DNA from: a candidate division KSB1 bacterium
GTDB taxonomy: Bacteria > Zhuqueibacterota > Zhuqueibacteria > Residuimicrobiales > Krinioviventaceae
Assembly (NCBI GenBank): GCA_034521575.1
Contig: JAXHMJ010000005.1
Span: 1,364,001-1,428,000 of the forward strand
Direction of reading: 5' to 3'
DNA length: 64,000 nt
Shown: piece after piece, positions 46,904 through 55,753 of the stretch
Position numbering within the stretch: position 1 is the stretch's first letter
Layout of the letters: each line of letters opens with the position of its first letter
Translations under genes and position numbers: made by a program
Notes under the pieces: generated by a model
The model's database searches: none
Seen by the model: only the letters and a program-made list of their open reading frames with translations
Told to the model about the DNA's origin: nothing

Positions 46904-48462
46904 CGTTTTTGAACAAACACCTCAAGTTGAACATCCGGCCGCAGAAAATAACTTGATTTTGCCAACGGCACATACAGCAGCCGTTCGCCCGGTGGAGGCA
47001 GTTCATAAATACGGCGCACCAAATCAGTCTCGAATTCGGGAGGGATCACCACCAGCTTTGGCAGCGGCAGAGTCTGCGGCACAGAGTCGTACCATCCCAC
47101 ATATTCAATGTTTCGCAGGTACCAGGGCAGCGGCCAGTAATCATGTCCCGGCATAATAACTTCAATGTGATAGTTTTCGCTGTCCGGGACTGCCGCACAG
47201 ATATCCCGGACTGTATCGACCAAATTCAGAATATCCGGCGAGGTATGGCCGTAAACATAAGGATTTTGCGGATGGGCATCATATTTGAAATTCAGCTGAA
47301 GCGTCTGCGCCAACAAATGGACAGTGCCCGAAATCAAAACCGCCAAAGCCAAAATCCAAAGCCGATTTTTTACGAGTTCAAACAGTTGTTTCCAGAACAA
47401 ACCAGCCCAGACACTAAAGATCACCCAGACGGTTAAAAAGCTCCAGGGGGTTTTATAAGGTAACAGAATATAGATACCGGCGATTGCAAGAGTGAATACG
47501 GCAGCGTATTTACGGAAACAGGTCGGCAGTCCCAAAAACAACAACGAGGTCTCTGTAAATCGCCGGTGAACAGCCATCGTCAATCCGCCGAGCGCGGAAA
47601 GCAAAATAAAACCTTCAGTGTAAAAAGAATCTGCAGAGTTGTAAAACCCATACCATCTGAAATAGGTCCACCAGGGATGCAAATGCGCCCCTCCTCCAGC
47701 CCGGTTTAAATACACAGAAAAGGCTTCAAACGGCTTGCTCAACGCGCCGAAATCAGTAAACCATTCGGAGTAAAATATCACAAACGGCAGCACAAATCCG
47801 CCAAGGAGCAGCAACCCGAACATCAGGTAACGGGTCAGACTGCCGGCCAGGTTGCGCTGATGCAAAACCGTAAAAATCACCGACATCATCGCCAAAATCC
47901 CGGCCGGAATAATCCAGGTTTCCTTTGTAGCGGCGGCCAGTCCCCAACACAAGCCGGACAAAAAAACAAAAAGCCGACGCTGATCCCGGACCGCCAGAAC
48001 AAACAGCAGCAATGCACTCATGATAAAAACAACAAGCAGCATTTCCTGGATATAATAGCGACTGTAGAATACAAAAGCCGGAGATATCGCGATAAAGACT
48101 CCGGCCAGCCCTGCAGCCCGGTGACCGATCAGGGTCACTGCCAGCAACGGGGTCAAAATCAGCAGCCAGCCGAATAAAGCCGGGACCATGCGCAAATGCC
48201 GCTCTGTGGTTGCCGCGATCGTGTCGACGCCGGTCAGGGAACAGGGCAAAAGAGAGAATACATTCAAAGTGGGACCGTGATACTCGAACGGATCGTATTC
48301 GTATTCTTGGTCTTGAAGCAGATTTTGAAATTTGATGGCATGTACAGCTTCATCGGTGTGCATGGGGCGCTGTTCCAGTGCGCTAAACCTCAGAACAGCT
48401 CCCGTCAATAAAACCGCCCCCCAGCTGAACACCAGCGTTACTTTGCGTTTCAAACCCCGCAT
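46879..48462 (-). CDS. Agl23-like membrane glycosyltransferase-fold protein (TIGR03663)
   Basis: 527 residues with about ten membrane helices, GT39/GT83-like. The first loop carries MHTDEAVHAIKFQNLL, followed by YEYDPFEYHGPTLN, which is characteristic of the TIGR03663/Agl23 family. SPAFVFYSRYYIQEMLLV and KETWIIPAG follow, with a soluble C-terminal domain (about 400-527). The family is thought to move sugars onto lipid or protein carriers at the membrane. With the GT2 gene downstream it suggests a lipid-linked glycosylation step. Confidence 0.85.
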   Translation of the reverse strand: MRGLKRKVTLVFSWGAVLLTGAVLRFSALEQRPMHTDEAVHAIKFQNLLQDQEYEYDPFEYHGPTLNVFSLLPCSLTGVDTIAATTERHLRMVPALFGWLLILTPLLAVTLIGHRAAGLAGVFIAISPAFVFYSRYYIQEMLLVVFIMSALLLFVLAVRDQRRLFVFLSGLCWGLAAATKETWIIPAGILAMMSVIFTVLHQRNLAGSLTRYLMFGLLLLGGFVLPFVIFYSEWFTDFGALSKPFEAFSVYLNRAGGGAHLHPWWTYFRWYGFYNSADSFYTEGFILLSALGGLTMAVHRRFTETSLLFLGLPTCFRKYAAVFTLAIAGIYILLPYKTPWSFLTVWVIFSVWAGLFWKQLFELVKNRLWILALAVLISGTVHLLAQTLQLNFKYDAHPQNPYVYGHTSPDILNLVDTVRDICAAVPDSENYHIEVIMPGHDYWPLPWYLRNIEYVGWYDSVPQTLPLPKLVVIPPEFETDLVRRIYELPPPGERLLYVPLAKSSYFLRPDVQLEVFVQKRWRDPLQN

Positions 48463-48471
48463 TTTAACAGG

Positions 48472-48954
48472 TCAGGATTTTCTAGATCGAAAAACCAGCC
48501 GATCCAGACCGATCACTCGACTGGTCGGGAGCATGGATATCACAAACAAAGCCGTCATCTCTACAAATGTTTTGTTGATAATCAGATAATTACCTTCCTG
48601 GGGCAGGGTATAGAACAAACCGGGAAGCGGCGGATTGCTCAAGTAATACAGCAAAAGCAGCAGCACGCCCGCCACCGCTGCAATTCGTTCCAATGCACCC
48701 AGCATGAGACCGAGTCCGATCAGAATCAGGCCCCACGTGTTCAATTGATCCACGACAGCAAGCACGGACGGCGTATCCGCAATCCATTGAAACAACGGTG
48801 CGAAAATCCATTTGGATTGCGAAAGAAATCCCGCCGCGGTCCAGTCCGGATTGATCAATTTTGCAAGTCCCTCATATAAAAAATGCCAGCCGATCGCCAC
48901 CCGCATGACAACCAGCGCTCCAATTTGCAGCTTTGAAAGAGGTGTTGAATTCAT
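48472..48954 (-). CDS. DoxX-family membrane protein
   Basis: 160 residues from the ATG at 48954 (AAAGGAA upstream). Four membrane helices, with the typical beginning VVMRVAIGWHFLYEGLAKLINPDWTA, and LILIGLGLMLGALERIAAVAGVLLLLLYYLSNPP. DoxX proteins are often linked to quinone or sulphur redox, but many have no known function. It lies 9 bases before the Agl23-like gene. Confidence 0.88.
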   Translation of the reverse strand: MNSTPLSKLQIGALVVMRVAIGWHFLYEGLAKLINPDWTAAGFLSQSKWIFAPLFQWIADTPSVLAVVDQLNTWGLILIGLGLMLGALERIAAVAGVLLLLLYYLSNPPLPGLFYTLPQEGNYLIINKTFVEMTALFVISMLPTSRVIGLDRLVFRSRKS

Positions 48955-49001
48955 AAATCGATTCCTTTTATTGTCCGCCTGCAAAGTCAGTGTTGTCGAT
49001 T

Positions 49002-49658
49002 TTATTTTCCGTATACAGCGGCTTCGATATAATGATTCAGGTCATTGTTGTTGTTGCCGTTGCTGTAAAAACGCACATACCGGGCTTTTACGCCTTTGGC
49101 ATCAACGAGTTTACCTTCAGAGGTTTCCACATAATGTTTGTCCTCACCGGTACCCAGACCGATTGAATTATCAATGTCATTATTAAACAGAATATTCACA
49201 TTCTCGGTAAAATCTGCATCCGTAGCGGTCTGAATAATCACATCAAAATAAACGCGCGGCTGTTTATGAAAATGCCACAATACCACCGCATAGAGCGTAT
49301 AAACATCCTCCAGATCGACCGTCACATGCTGCTCAAAGGGACCCAGTTCAACATAATAGCCGTCAGCAGCTTCCTTGTCACCGTCCGTGATCATATCAAT
49401 CTCGCCAATGATCGGAAAATCATCCGTACTGGTCACCGGCTTGCCGAGCGCAACATTTTCCGTCCCTTTGGGTGCGAGAAACGGCTCGCGCGGTTCATTG
49501 GCGGGCTTTTCCAGGTTCGGAACGTCCATATTCTGCGGCGTCCCGACAAACATGGGTTTGGGTAGATCGATTTTGATCGGGACCAACTCTTCACCTGCGC
49601 CCAGACTCACAGCGACCAGTACAAGCATCATCAATAAAACAGGTATATTTTTCAACAT
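49002..49658 (-). CDS. Exported protein with discoidin (F5/8C)-like domain
   Basis: 218 residues from the ATG at 49658 behind GGAGG, with a signal peptide to about SLGAG. The domain from about residue 65 begins NVALGKPVTSTDD and has TDGDKEAADGYYVELGPFEQHVTVDLEDVYTLYAV, then KARYVRFYSNGNNNNDLNHYIEAAVYG at the end, as in F5/8C-type carbohydrate-binding domains. Probably binds glycans or sits next to the exported Gfo/Idh oxidoreductase encoded upstream. Confidence 0.82.
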   Translation of the reverse strand: MLKNIPVLLMMLVLVAVSLGAGEELVPIKIDLPKPMFVGTPQNMDVPNLEKPANEPREPFLAPKGTENVALGKPVTSTDDFPIIGEIDMITDGDKEAADGYYVELGPFEQHVTVDLEDVYTLYAVVLWHFHKQPRVYFDVIIQTATDADFTENVNILFNNDIDNSIGLGTGEDKHYVETSEGKLVDAKGVKARYVRFYSNGNNNNDLNHYIEAAVYGK

Positions 49659-49714
49659 CTCAGCCTCCTTTTTAACACGATCATTCATCGTTTTTACATT
49701 TAAATCAGATCCGA

Positions 49715-51127
49715 TCAAACATGAAAAGCATCGGATTTAAAACTCAGCGTGCGGCCCGCTTCAACCGCATCGTTCACCTTTAATACCGTCACAGCTGTTT
49801 CATAACCGATCTCCGCCGGACAGTTGAGCGTGTCGTCTCCGCGCACGCTGTTGAAAAAGTTTTCCAGATGCGGCTGATGATAGGGGTCTGTCAATGTCAC
49901 CGGAATATCATGTTTATCCGGAGCAATCGTTTCCCGCACATCGAGTACAGCACTGGAACCCGGAGTTTCCACTTTTTCCGGTTTGGTCAAATAGCCTTTG
50001 CGCACCCATTCATCCCACTGCGGCGCTGAGGGCTCACGGTATACCGAACCGCGATTTGCAGATTCGGAGATGTGCAGCGTACCCTGATCACCTAAAAAGT
50101 TTTCAAAATAACCCTCACTGCTGTTATTGGTCAGCGTTTGATAAAATGCGCGCACCGGACCCTCGGCGGTTTCGTATTCGTAAATCGCCAGCACGGTATC
50201 GTACCATTCATGCGTGGCTTTATCGTAATAATCCGTGCCACCGCTCGCCATAACGGATTTCGGCGTGCTGTTCAAAAACCAGTTATAAATATCAATTTGA
50301 TGAGAACCGAGATCCACAATCGGACCGCCGCCAAGTCCCTTGTACCAGCGCCAGTTGCGGAATTGATGCATCGAGTCGAATCCGTATTTTTTCAGACGTT
50401 GAGGATCGATGGCGTAGCGTTGCGGCCAGCCCAGGTCAGGCTGAACCGCACGGTTCCACTGGCCGTTTATCGATGTGATGCGGCCGAGGATATCGGCTTC
50501 ACCCAGCAGCTTGTCAAAAGCGTGAATATAACGCGGATTGCTGCGCCGCTGATGCCCGATTTGCAGCAATTTGCCGGTTTCCCGCGCCGCCATCACCATC
50601 CGATACGCATCATCCAGCTTGTTGGACATTTCTTTTTCGCAATACACATGCAAACCGGCATTCAGACAGTCGATGGTATGCCGGGCGTGCCAGAAATCCG
50701 GTGTGGCAATAATGACCGCATCCAGATCTTTTTCCTGGTCCAGCATTTCCCGATAATCTTCATAACCGGTCACATCATGTTTGTATTTCTGCAGCAGCCG
50801 CACCGCACGCTTTTGATTATATTCAGCCCAAATATCACAAACAGCGCGAAATCGAATACCGGGTATACGCAGACAGGCGTTCATCAGCACTTGACCCTGG
50901 GCGCCGGCGCCCAACAAAGCAACATTGAGTTCACGGCCGGATTCAGCCGGTTCTCGCACGATTGCTTTTTCCATTTTTTCGCTATGCTTTTGATAATACG
51001 CAGCGGCAAATGCACCGAGCGCCGGTACCGCAGCCAGGCCCTGCACAAAATCACGACGGTTTATTTTTTTGTCCGATGCAGCTTTGTTTTCTTTTTTTGT
51101 TTCAGGCGTTCTGGATTGTTCACTCAT
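49715..51127 (-). CDS. Tat-exported Gfo/Idh/MocA oxidoreductase
   Basis: 470 residues. The twin-arginine signal is KINRRDFVQGLAAVPALGA. A Rossmann motif follows (VALLGAGAQGQVLM) and the catalytic region has YCEKEMSN, where most relatives have EKP. The C-terminal alpha/beta domain contains GGGPIVDLGSHQIDIYNWFL. Exported members of this kind oxidise sugar hydroxyls, often at C3, with tightly bound NAD. The 4-base ATGA overlap with the preceding isomerase gene shows one operon. Confidence 0.9.
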   Translation of the reverse strand: MSEQSRTPETKKENKAASDKKINRRDFVQGLAAVPALGAFAAAYYQKHSEKMEKAIVREPAESGRELNVALLGAGAQGQVLMNACLRIPGIRFRAVCDIWAEYNQKRAVRLLQKYKHDVTGYEDYREMLDQEKDLDAVIIATPDFWHARHTIDCLNAGLHVYCEKEMSNKLDDAYRMVMAARETGKLLQIGHQRRSNPRYIHAFDKLLGEADILGRITSINGQWNRAVQPDLGWPQRYAIDPQRLKKYGFDSMHQFRNWRWYKGLGGGPIVDLGSHQIDIYNWFLNSTPKSVMASGGTDYYDKATHEWYDTVLAIYEYETAEGPVRAFYQTLTNNSSEGYFENFLGDQGTLHISESANRGSVYREPSAPQWDEWVRKGYLTKPEKVETPGSSAVLDVRETIAPDKHDIPVTLTDPYHQPHLENFFNSVRGDDTLNCPAEIGYETAVTVLKVNDAVEAGRTLSFKSDAFHV

Positions 51128-52008
51128 AATTCATCATCCTTTACACTTGTTTCTGATGGTAAGGTTGCGGCGATTCTATTGAATGCATCAACACATTGCC
51201 GAATTTCAGGCAACGAGTCTAACCAATGATACTCATATTCCACGGAAAAGCTCCCATGAAACCCCATATTATGCAGCTGCGCTAAAAATTCTTTAAAGCC
51301 AAGCTCTCCCAAGCCCCAGTGCACATCATGTGCATCCTTGTTTCCAAATGCATTCAGGTCCTTGAGATGAAAACACATCAGCCGGTTTCCCAAAAAGTCC
51401 ACAGCAGTCTCCGGCCGAATGCCGGAACGCATCCAGTGCCCCGTATCACCACATACTCCCAGATACGAGCTGCGGCCCTTTAATGCCTTGAGCACGATCT
51501 GTGGATTCCAGTAACGGGACGGTTTGGGATGATTGTGAATAGCCACGCGGATATCATATTCTTTACATTGGCGGTCAATCAATTTGAGGGCATTAAAAGG
51601 AGGCTCGGAAATAATGGTGCCGATGCCAAAATAATTTGCAAATTCAAACACCTTGACATTGGCAGCTTTATCTTTGGAAAGACCGACGACCCCAAAATTA
51701 ATCAGCTGAATACCCGCTTGCTCAAGTTTTCCCCGCACCCATTCTTTCAGGCTGTCGGGCATTTGAGGTCCAAACCTCACATCGGGGATGGTATCGCAAA
51801 GTGTTTGCCCGCTATACGCTTCCAAATAACGCACCCCCAGCGAATCCAGTTTTTCGAGCGTTTCCATAAATGTAAATTCTTTAAAGGAATAGGCCTGCAC
51901 AGCAAGCTTCCACCCGTCATAGGCAGTGTCCGTATTCTCGGCATTGACCGGAACGGTGATCAGCAAGCCGATCATGGCAAGCAGCAGTATAGCAATATTT
52001 CGCTTCAT
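51124..52008 (-). CDS. Exported sugar phosphate isomerase/epimerase-type TIM barrel
   Basis: 294 residues, signal peptide to about PVNAE. It is an AP-endonuclease-2 fold: WKLAVQAYSFKEFTF, GVRYLEAYSGQTL, VAIHNHPKPSRYWNP, GVCGDTGHWMRSG, CFHLKDLNAFG, FSVEYEYHW, with metal-binding Glu/His/Asp positions as in xylose-isomerase-like barrels. It is closely similar to the N-terminal half of the protein at 42682-44106. Sits between two Gfo/Idh genes and probably acts on the oxidised sugars they make. Confidence 0.88.
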   Translation of the reverse strand: MKRNIAILLLAMIGLLITVPVNAENTDTAYDGWKLAVQAYSFKEFTFMETLEKLDSLGVRYLEAYSGQTLCDTIPDVRFGPQMPDSLKEWVRGKLEQAGIQLINFGVVGLSKDKAANVKVFEFANYFGIGTIISEPPFNALKLIDRQCKEYDIRVAIHNHPKPSRYWNPQIVLKALKGRSSYLGVCGDTGHWMRSGIRPETAVDFLGNRLMCFHLKDLNAFGNKDAHDVHWGLGELGFKEFLAQLHNMGFHGSFSVEYEYHWLDSLPEIRQCVDAFNRIAATLPSETSVKDDEL

Positions 52009-52040
52009 GTTGATGTCCAGATTGAGTGATGGTTTATGAT

Positions 52041-53378
52041 TTACATGTCTTCGAGCGACCAGCCTTTTCGATACTCTTTGCTCAACAGCGCATTGGCGGC
52101 TTTTAGATTGGTAAACCGTCTGGCCCGGTCATCCCATTCCAGAACGGTATTCTGATCGCTGGTCAAGATGGCAATATTGCCCAGCAGCATGGTTTCCGTC
52201 AGAGGACCGGAATAACTGAAATCCGTAGACGATTGTCCGCCGTTCACAATCGCCTCGATCCATTCTTCATGTATCCCGGGCGAGCGTTTCAGAGTCTTTT
52301 CCGGCACCTCAAACTCGCGCATTTTTGTTTCCGGCACAATACGCGGCACACCGCCGTGCGATTCCTGCATCATCACACCTTTTGTACCCTGATACAAAAT
52401 ACCTGAACCGCCCAGACGGCGTCCGGGCTCCATACACTCGGGACGCATCGGCTTTAATCCGCCGTCGTACCACCACAGATCAACGGGTCCACGTCCGTTT
52501 TTAGCTGCAAACTGGTATTTGACCACGCAAGCATTGGGATAGCTCGCATCAAACAAATCAGTAGAGGTGGCTTGCACGCGTTCGGGGTAGCCCAGATTTA
52601 GAGCCCAGTACGGATGGTCGATGATGTGCGCTCCCATATCTCCGAGGGCTCCCACTCCGTAATCTTTCCAGCCGCGCCAGACAAAATGCGTCAGCGCCGG
52701 ATGATAGGGCCGCCATTCCGCCGGGCCCTGCCACAGGTCCCAGTCAAAAGTGGGGGGAACCGAGACAATCTCTTGGGGCGCTTCAACGCCCTGTGGCCAG
52801 ATCGGACGATTCGTCCAGCAATGCACTTTCTGGACCTCACCAATAGCACCGGCAGCAATCCATTCATTCAGTAAAAACGCCCCCTCCCTGGCATGCCCCT
52901 GGTTTCCCATTTGCGTTACCACACCGTACTCTTTGGCCGCGCCTGCCAGTTTTTGTGCCTCTTCCACCGTATGTGTCAACGGTTTTTGACAGTACACGTG
53001 TTTGCCGCGTTTCATGGCCGCCATCGCAATAACAGCGTGCGTATGGTCCGGAGTTGCAATAACCACAGCGTCAATAGAGGGTTCTTTATCCAGCATTTTC
53101 CGAAAATCATTATATATTTTGGCTTTGGGGTAGGTTTTAAATATAGGGGCGGCACGCTCAAAATCAACATCGCACAGCGCTACAATATCTGCGATAGGAG
53201 CCAGTTGTTCCAGATTGCGCTTGCCCATCCCGCTGATCCCGATACCGGCAACACGCACCCGGTCGCTGGGCGCTGTATGAGATTTGCCCAATACATGAGA
53301 AGGTACAATTGAAACCGTTGCTGCAGTCAGCAAGCTTTTACTTATAAAAGATCGGCGGGTGCACTGATGCTTATCCAT
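52041..53378 (-). CDS. Tat-exported Gfo/Idh/MocA oxidoreductase
   Basis: 445 residues from the ATG at 53378, with GAGGT before it. Twin-arginine signal CTRRSFISKSLLTAATVSI, Rossmann motif VAGIGISGMGKRN, then VIATPDHTHAVIAMAAMKRGKHVYCQKPLTHTVEEA with the catalytic lysine, and GVGALGDMGAHIIDHPYWAL. The typical length and motifs fit exported glycoside 3-dehydrogenase candidates. First gene of the minus-strand carbohydrate operon that runs down to about 42.7 kb. Confidence 0.9.
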   Translation of the reverse strand: MDKHQCTRRSFISKSLLTAATVSIVPSHVLGKSHTAPSDRVRVAGIGISGMGKRNLEQLAPIADIVALCDVDFERAAPIFKTYPKAKIYNDFRKMLDKEPSIDAVVIATPDHTHAVIAMAAMKRGKHVYCQKPLTHTVEEAQKLAGAAKEYGVVTQMGNQGHAREGAFLLNEWIAAGAIGEVQKVHCWTNRPIWPQGVEAPQEIVSVPPTFDWDLWQGPAEWRPYHPALTHFVWRGWKDYGVGALGDMGAHIIDHPYWALNLGYPERVQATSTDLFDASYPNACVVKYQFAAKNGRGPVDLWWYDGGLKPMRPECMEPGRRLGGSGILYQGTKGVMMQESHGGVPRIVPETKMREFEVPEKTLKRSPGIHEEWIEAIVNGGQSSTDFSYSGPLTETMLLGNIAILTSDQNTVLEWDDRARRFTNLKAANALLSKEYRKGWSLEDM

Positions 53379-53690
53379 GTCAAAATACCTCATTCATCTT
53401 GATTAGAAAATCGCTTGTTATTCAATTATCCGTGTAACCGGACAGTTTTCTATGCTACACAAAATTGTTAATCAGAGGCAGTATATATGTCATATATGTC
53501 AACGAATTTCTATTGAAAATATAAACCTGTAAACATTCTGTTGGAAATCTGAATCTTTATCACATGGATATTAACCCATACCGGTACATAATGGTATGAG
53601 TGATAGGTTGTTGAGATAGAGTAATATGATAATCCATAGCATTAATTACAAGTAAAACCTGGTAAATGCATGTAAAAAAATGTCATAAAT
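53379..53690. other. AT-rich intergenic stretch, likely promoter of the sugar operon
   Basis: 312 bases without a gene. A direct repeat of ATATATGTC (near 53485-53503) is seen, but nothing I can name as a regulatory site. Confidence 0.4.
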
Positions 53691-53885
53691 TCAGTCATCC
53701 TCGCGATATGGGGTCACCACAGGTATTTCATCTGCATTTATCTGCACCTGAACGGTAATGGGTCGGCAACAGACCGGGCAATCTTCTATATAGGATTGCC
53801 GGGACACGGATATATCCACCAACAGTTCAATGGATTCCCCGCAATACGGACAGAAAACCTGTTGTGACCAAAGCCCCTCGTTCAT
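53691..53885 (-). CDS. CPXCG-motif small zinc-ribbon protein
   Basis: 64 residues. Two cysteine knuckles, FCPYCGES and DCPVCCRP, make a single zinc ribbon; the family is annotated as CPXCG motif-containing cysteine-rich protein and has no known function. It stands alone between the sugar operon and the insertion sequence. Confidence 0.85.
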   Translation of the reverse strand: MNEGLWSQQVFCPYCGESIELLVDISVSRQSYIEDCPVCCRPITVQVQINADEIPVVTPYREDD

Positions 53886-54021
53886 ATTTACCTCGTCGAT
53901 ACATTTTAAAATTCACATTATCTTTTTCATAACACTGCTTATATTTCACTTATTTCTGCCTTGTATATTACGCAAATTTATTTTAACCTAAATTGAGCGA
54001 TTTTAAAACAGAACAAAATAA

Positions 54022-54043
54022 ACTGGCTCAAAAGGGAGCCAGT
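54022..54043. terminator. Hairpin near the left end of the insertion sequence
   Basis: ACTGGCTC and GAGCCAGT form an 8-bp stem with a 6-nt loop. On the minus strand it follows the transposase gene by about 150 bases and may terminate its transcript or block outside transcription. Confidence 0.55.
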
Positions 54044-54191
54044 CATGTCTATTTGTGTAAATTCTATTCTGTTTTCATGTTACAAAAGTCTTTTTACCTG
54101 TTTTTAAAATGAACTATGCCTAAAAACATGAAAAAACTAACATTAGGGCGTATCAATCCTGTGAAATAAAATTTTCTGGAAACATTTTGCT

Positions 54192-55583
54192 CTATGTCAT
54201 GAAAGCTGGTTTTTGTTCGCGAATCGCCTGCCATAAAAGTGGAATTTTTAATGCATCATAAGTAGCTTGGGTGACTTTCAAGATTACCTGTTGACTCGTC
54301 GATATTATCTTGACAGCAAAATCAATTACAGTCCGGCGAAAAGTGCTGGGATAGCTCGTAACCGGTAACACATCCTGGGTCATATCACGCTTGAAAGCTT
54401 CGTATAGAAAATGACTCATCAAAAAAATGTAATAAAAGGCTCTGTTCATTCCAAAGCCTTTAAAGGGAAGCTGCTCGCATACGACAAAATCCTTTTGTGA
54501 ACGATGAACAAGTTCACCCTTGCCGCGACTATGATCCAATTCAATGATCTTTTCCGCCTTTAAATAGTCATCGCCAACTGCCTGCACCAGCTTTTCATCA
54601 CATTCTTTATTCTGGCCAATGTTTGTATAAATCACATTGTCCGGTCGAGCAAAATCAAAGGTCATCTGGCCATTATCTTCGGTTTCTTGTGATGTGAAAA
54701 TGCATCGCCGAAATGTAGACCACGTGTCAAGCCGGTTACCAAATTCAACAAACGACCACGACATTTGATACAAGTGAAATCGATCAACAGGAACTTCTTT
54801 AACATATTGTTTAATACCCTTATAGAGCTTTCCGCTGCACGCATAATGAATGCCGAGGCGTTCTTCAAAAAATCTGAAATTCTTATCATCTAAAAAACCG
54901 CTGTCTTTAAGCAGTATGATTGGCACATCAGCATAATGGGTTCGAATCGCTTTGACCAAACGTCCAACAGCTTTTCTCAAATCTGTCCCATGATTGCAGT
55001 GCACATTGCCAGGACGGAACAATGCATCCACCACATAAGGCCCCCAGCTGATTTGCAGCGGCTGAAAGCCCTTTTTCTTCTTATAAGTTGGCTTAACGCC
55101 TTGACGTTTTTGGGCATCGTCATTGTCAAAGACCACCGTATCAGCGAATAATATGATCACTTTGGGCTTTTCAACATGAAGGCGCCAGATAAAAAGCTTG
55201 AGCAAAATAGAACGAAAGAGCCATTGTCCGACAAAACCAAGTCGGCGAAACATTCTCTTTATCTGATGCGATGTCGCCATGTGCCAAGGCTCATTCTCTA
55301 GGAGCGCGGCATAAGCGTCGTCGTTTTTACGTCGATCAAAGCCTAACATGGAACGGTCGGTGCCATCAATGAACCAGCCCACAACTTGTTTAATAAACTG
55401 AAAGCAACTAATGCCCTTGGCCGAACCTTTTAGAGAACCAAGACATTGTTCGAAAAGCTTGAAAAAACCAATGTTTTCGACATATTTGATAAAGAAAAAC
55501 AGGCCGCCGCGCCCGCTCATTTTTTCAGTTGTGACCTCGATTTTTGAAATTTTTACTTGCTTTGAATTGGTTTTTTTCTTCAT
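54192..55583 (-). CDS. IS1380-family transposase
   Basis: 463 residues. DDE-type: the segment VIILFADTVVFDNDDAQ carries the first catalytic Asp, VPIILLKDSGFLDDKNF the second (the DSGF motif usual in IS1380), and AFYYIFLMSHFLYEAFKRD belongs to the C-terminal region with YxxxR-like spacing. The N-terminus GLFFFIKYVENIGFFKLFE is also typical. No frameshift or stop, so it should be active. Confidence 0.9.
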   Translation of the reverse strand: MKKKTNSKQVKISKIEVTTEKMSGRGGLFFFIKYVENIGFFKLFEQCLGSLKGSAKGISCFQFIKQVVGWFIDGTDRSMLGFDRRKNDDAYAALLENEPWHMATSHQIKRMFRRLGFVGQWLFRSILLKLFIWRLHVEKPKVIILFADTVVFDNDDAQKRQGVKPTYKKKKGFQPLQISWGPYVVDALFRPGNVHCNHGTDLRKAVGRLVKAIRTHYADVPIILLKDSGFLDDKNFRFFEERLGIHYACSGKLYKGIKQYVKEVPVDRFHLYQMSWSFVEFGNRLDTWSTFRRCIFTSQETEDNGQMTFDFARPDNVIYTNIGQNKECDEKLVQAVGDDYLKAEKIIELDHSRGKGELVHRSQKDFVVCEQLPFKGFGMNRAFYYIFLMSHFLYEAFKRDMTQDVLPVTSYPSTFRRTVIDFAVKIISTSQQVILKVTQATYDALKIPLLWQAIREQKPAFMT

Positions 55584-55753
55584 ATTATTGTCACCTTTTG
55601 GGTGCGTGGATTGATTTTAGTTGATTTTGTCTTAATTAAAATAATAACAATCCATTATAATCCCAAAAGGTTTTTTATTTTTCGAAGAATCGCTCAGTTT
55701 AGGTTTAACTTTATTAAACGGATTCTCCTTTTCATCTTATACGATGTGAACAC

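Larger units (their letters stand above)
53987..55703 (-). mobile_element. Complete IS1380-type insertion sequence
   Basis: Terminal inverted repeats are CCTAAATTGAGCGATT (53987-54002) and AATCGCTCAGTTTAGG (55688-55703): 16 bp with one mismatch. TTTAA flanks both ends directly (53982-53986 and 55704-55708), a 5-bp target duplication, so the borders are exact. The element is 1717 bases with one intact transposase gene, suggesting a recent insertion. It lies between the CPXCG gene and the sulfatase gene and disrupts no recognisable gene. Confidence 0.9.

Noticed and set aside
50138-51229. Plus-strand frame of 363 codons opposite a Gfo/Idh gene
   Set aside because: Antisense shadow of a clear oxidoreductase; no domain and no upstream signals.
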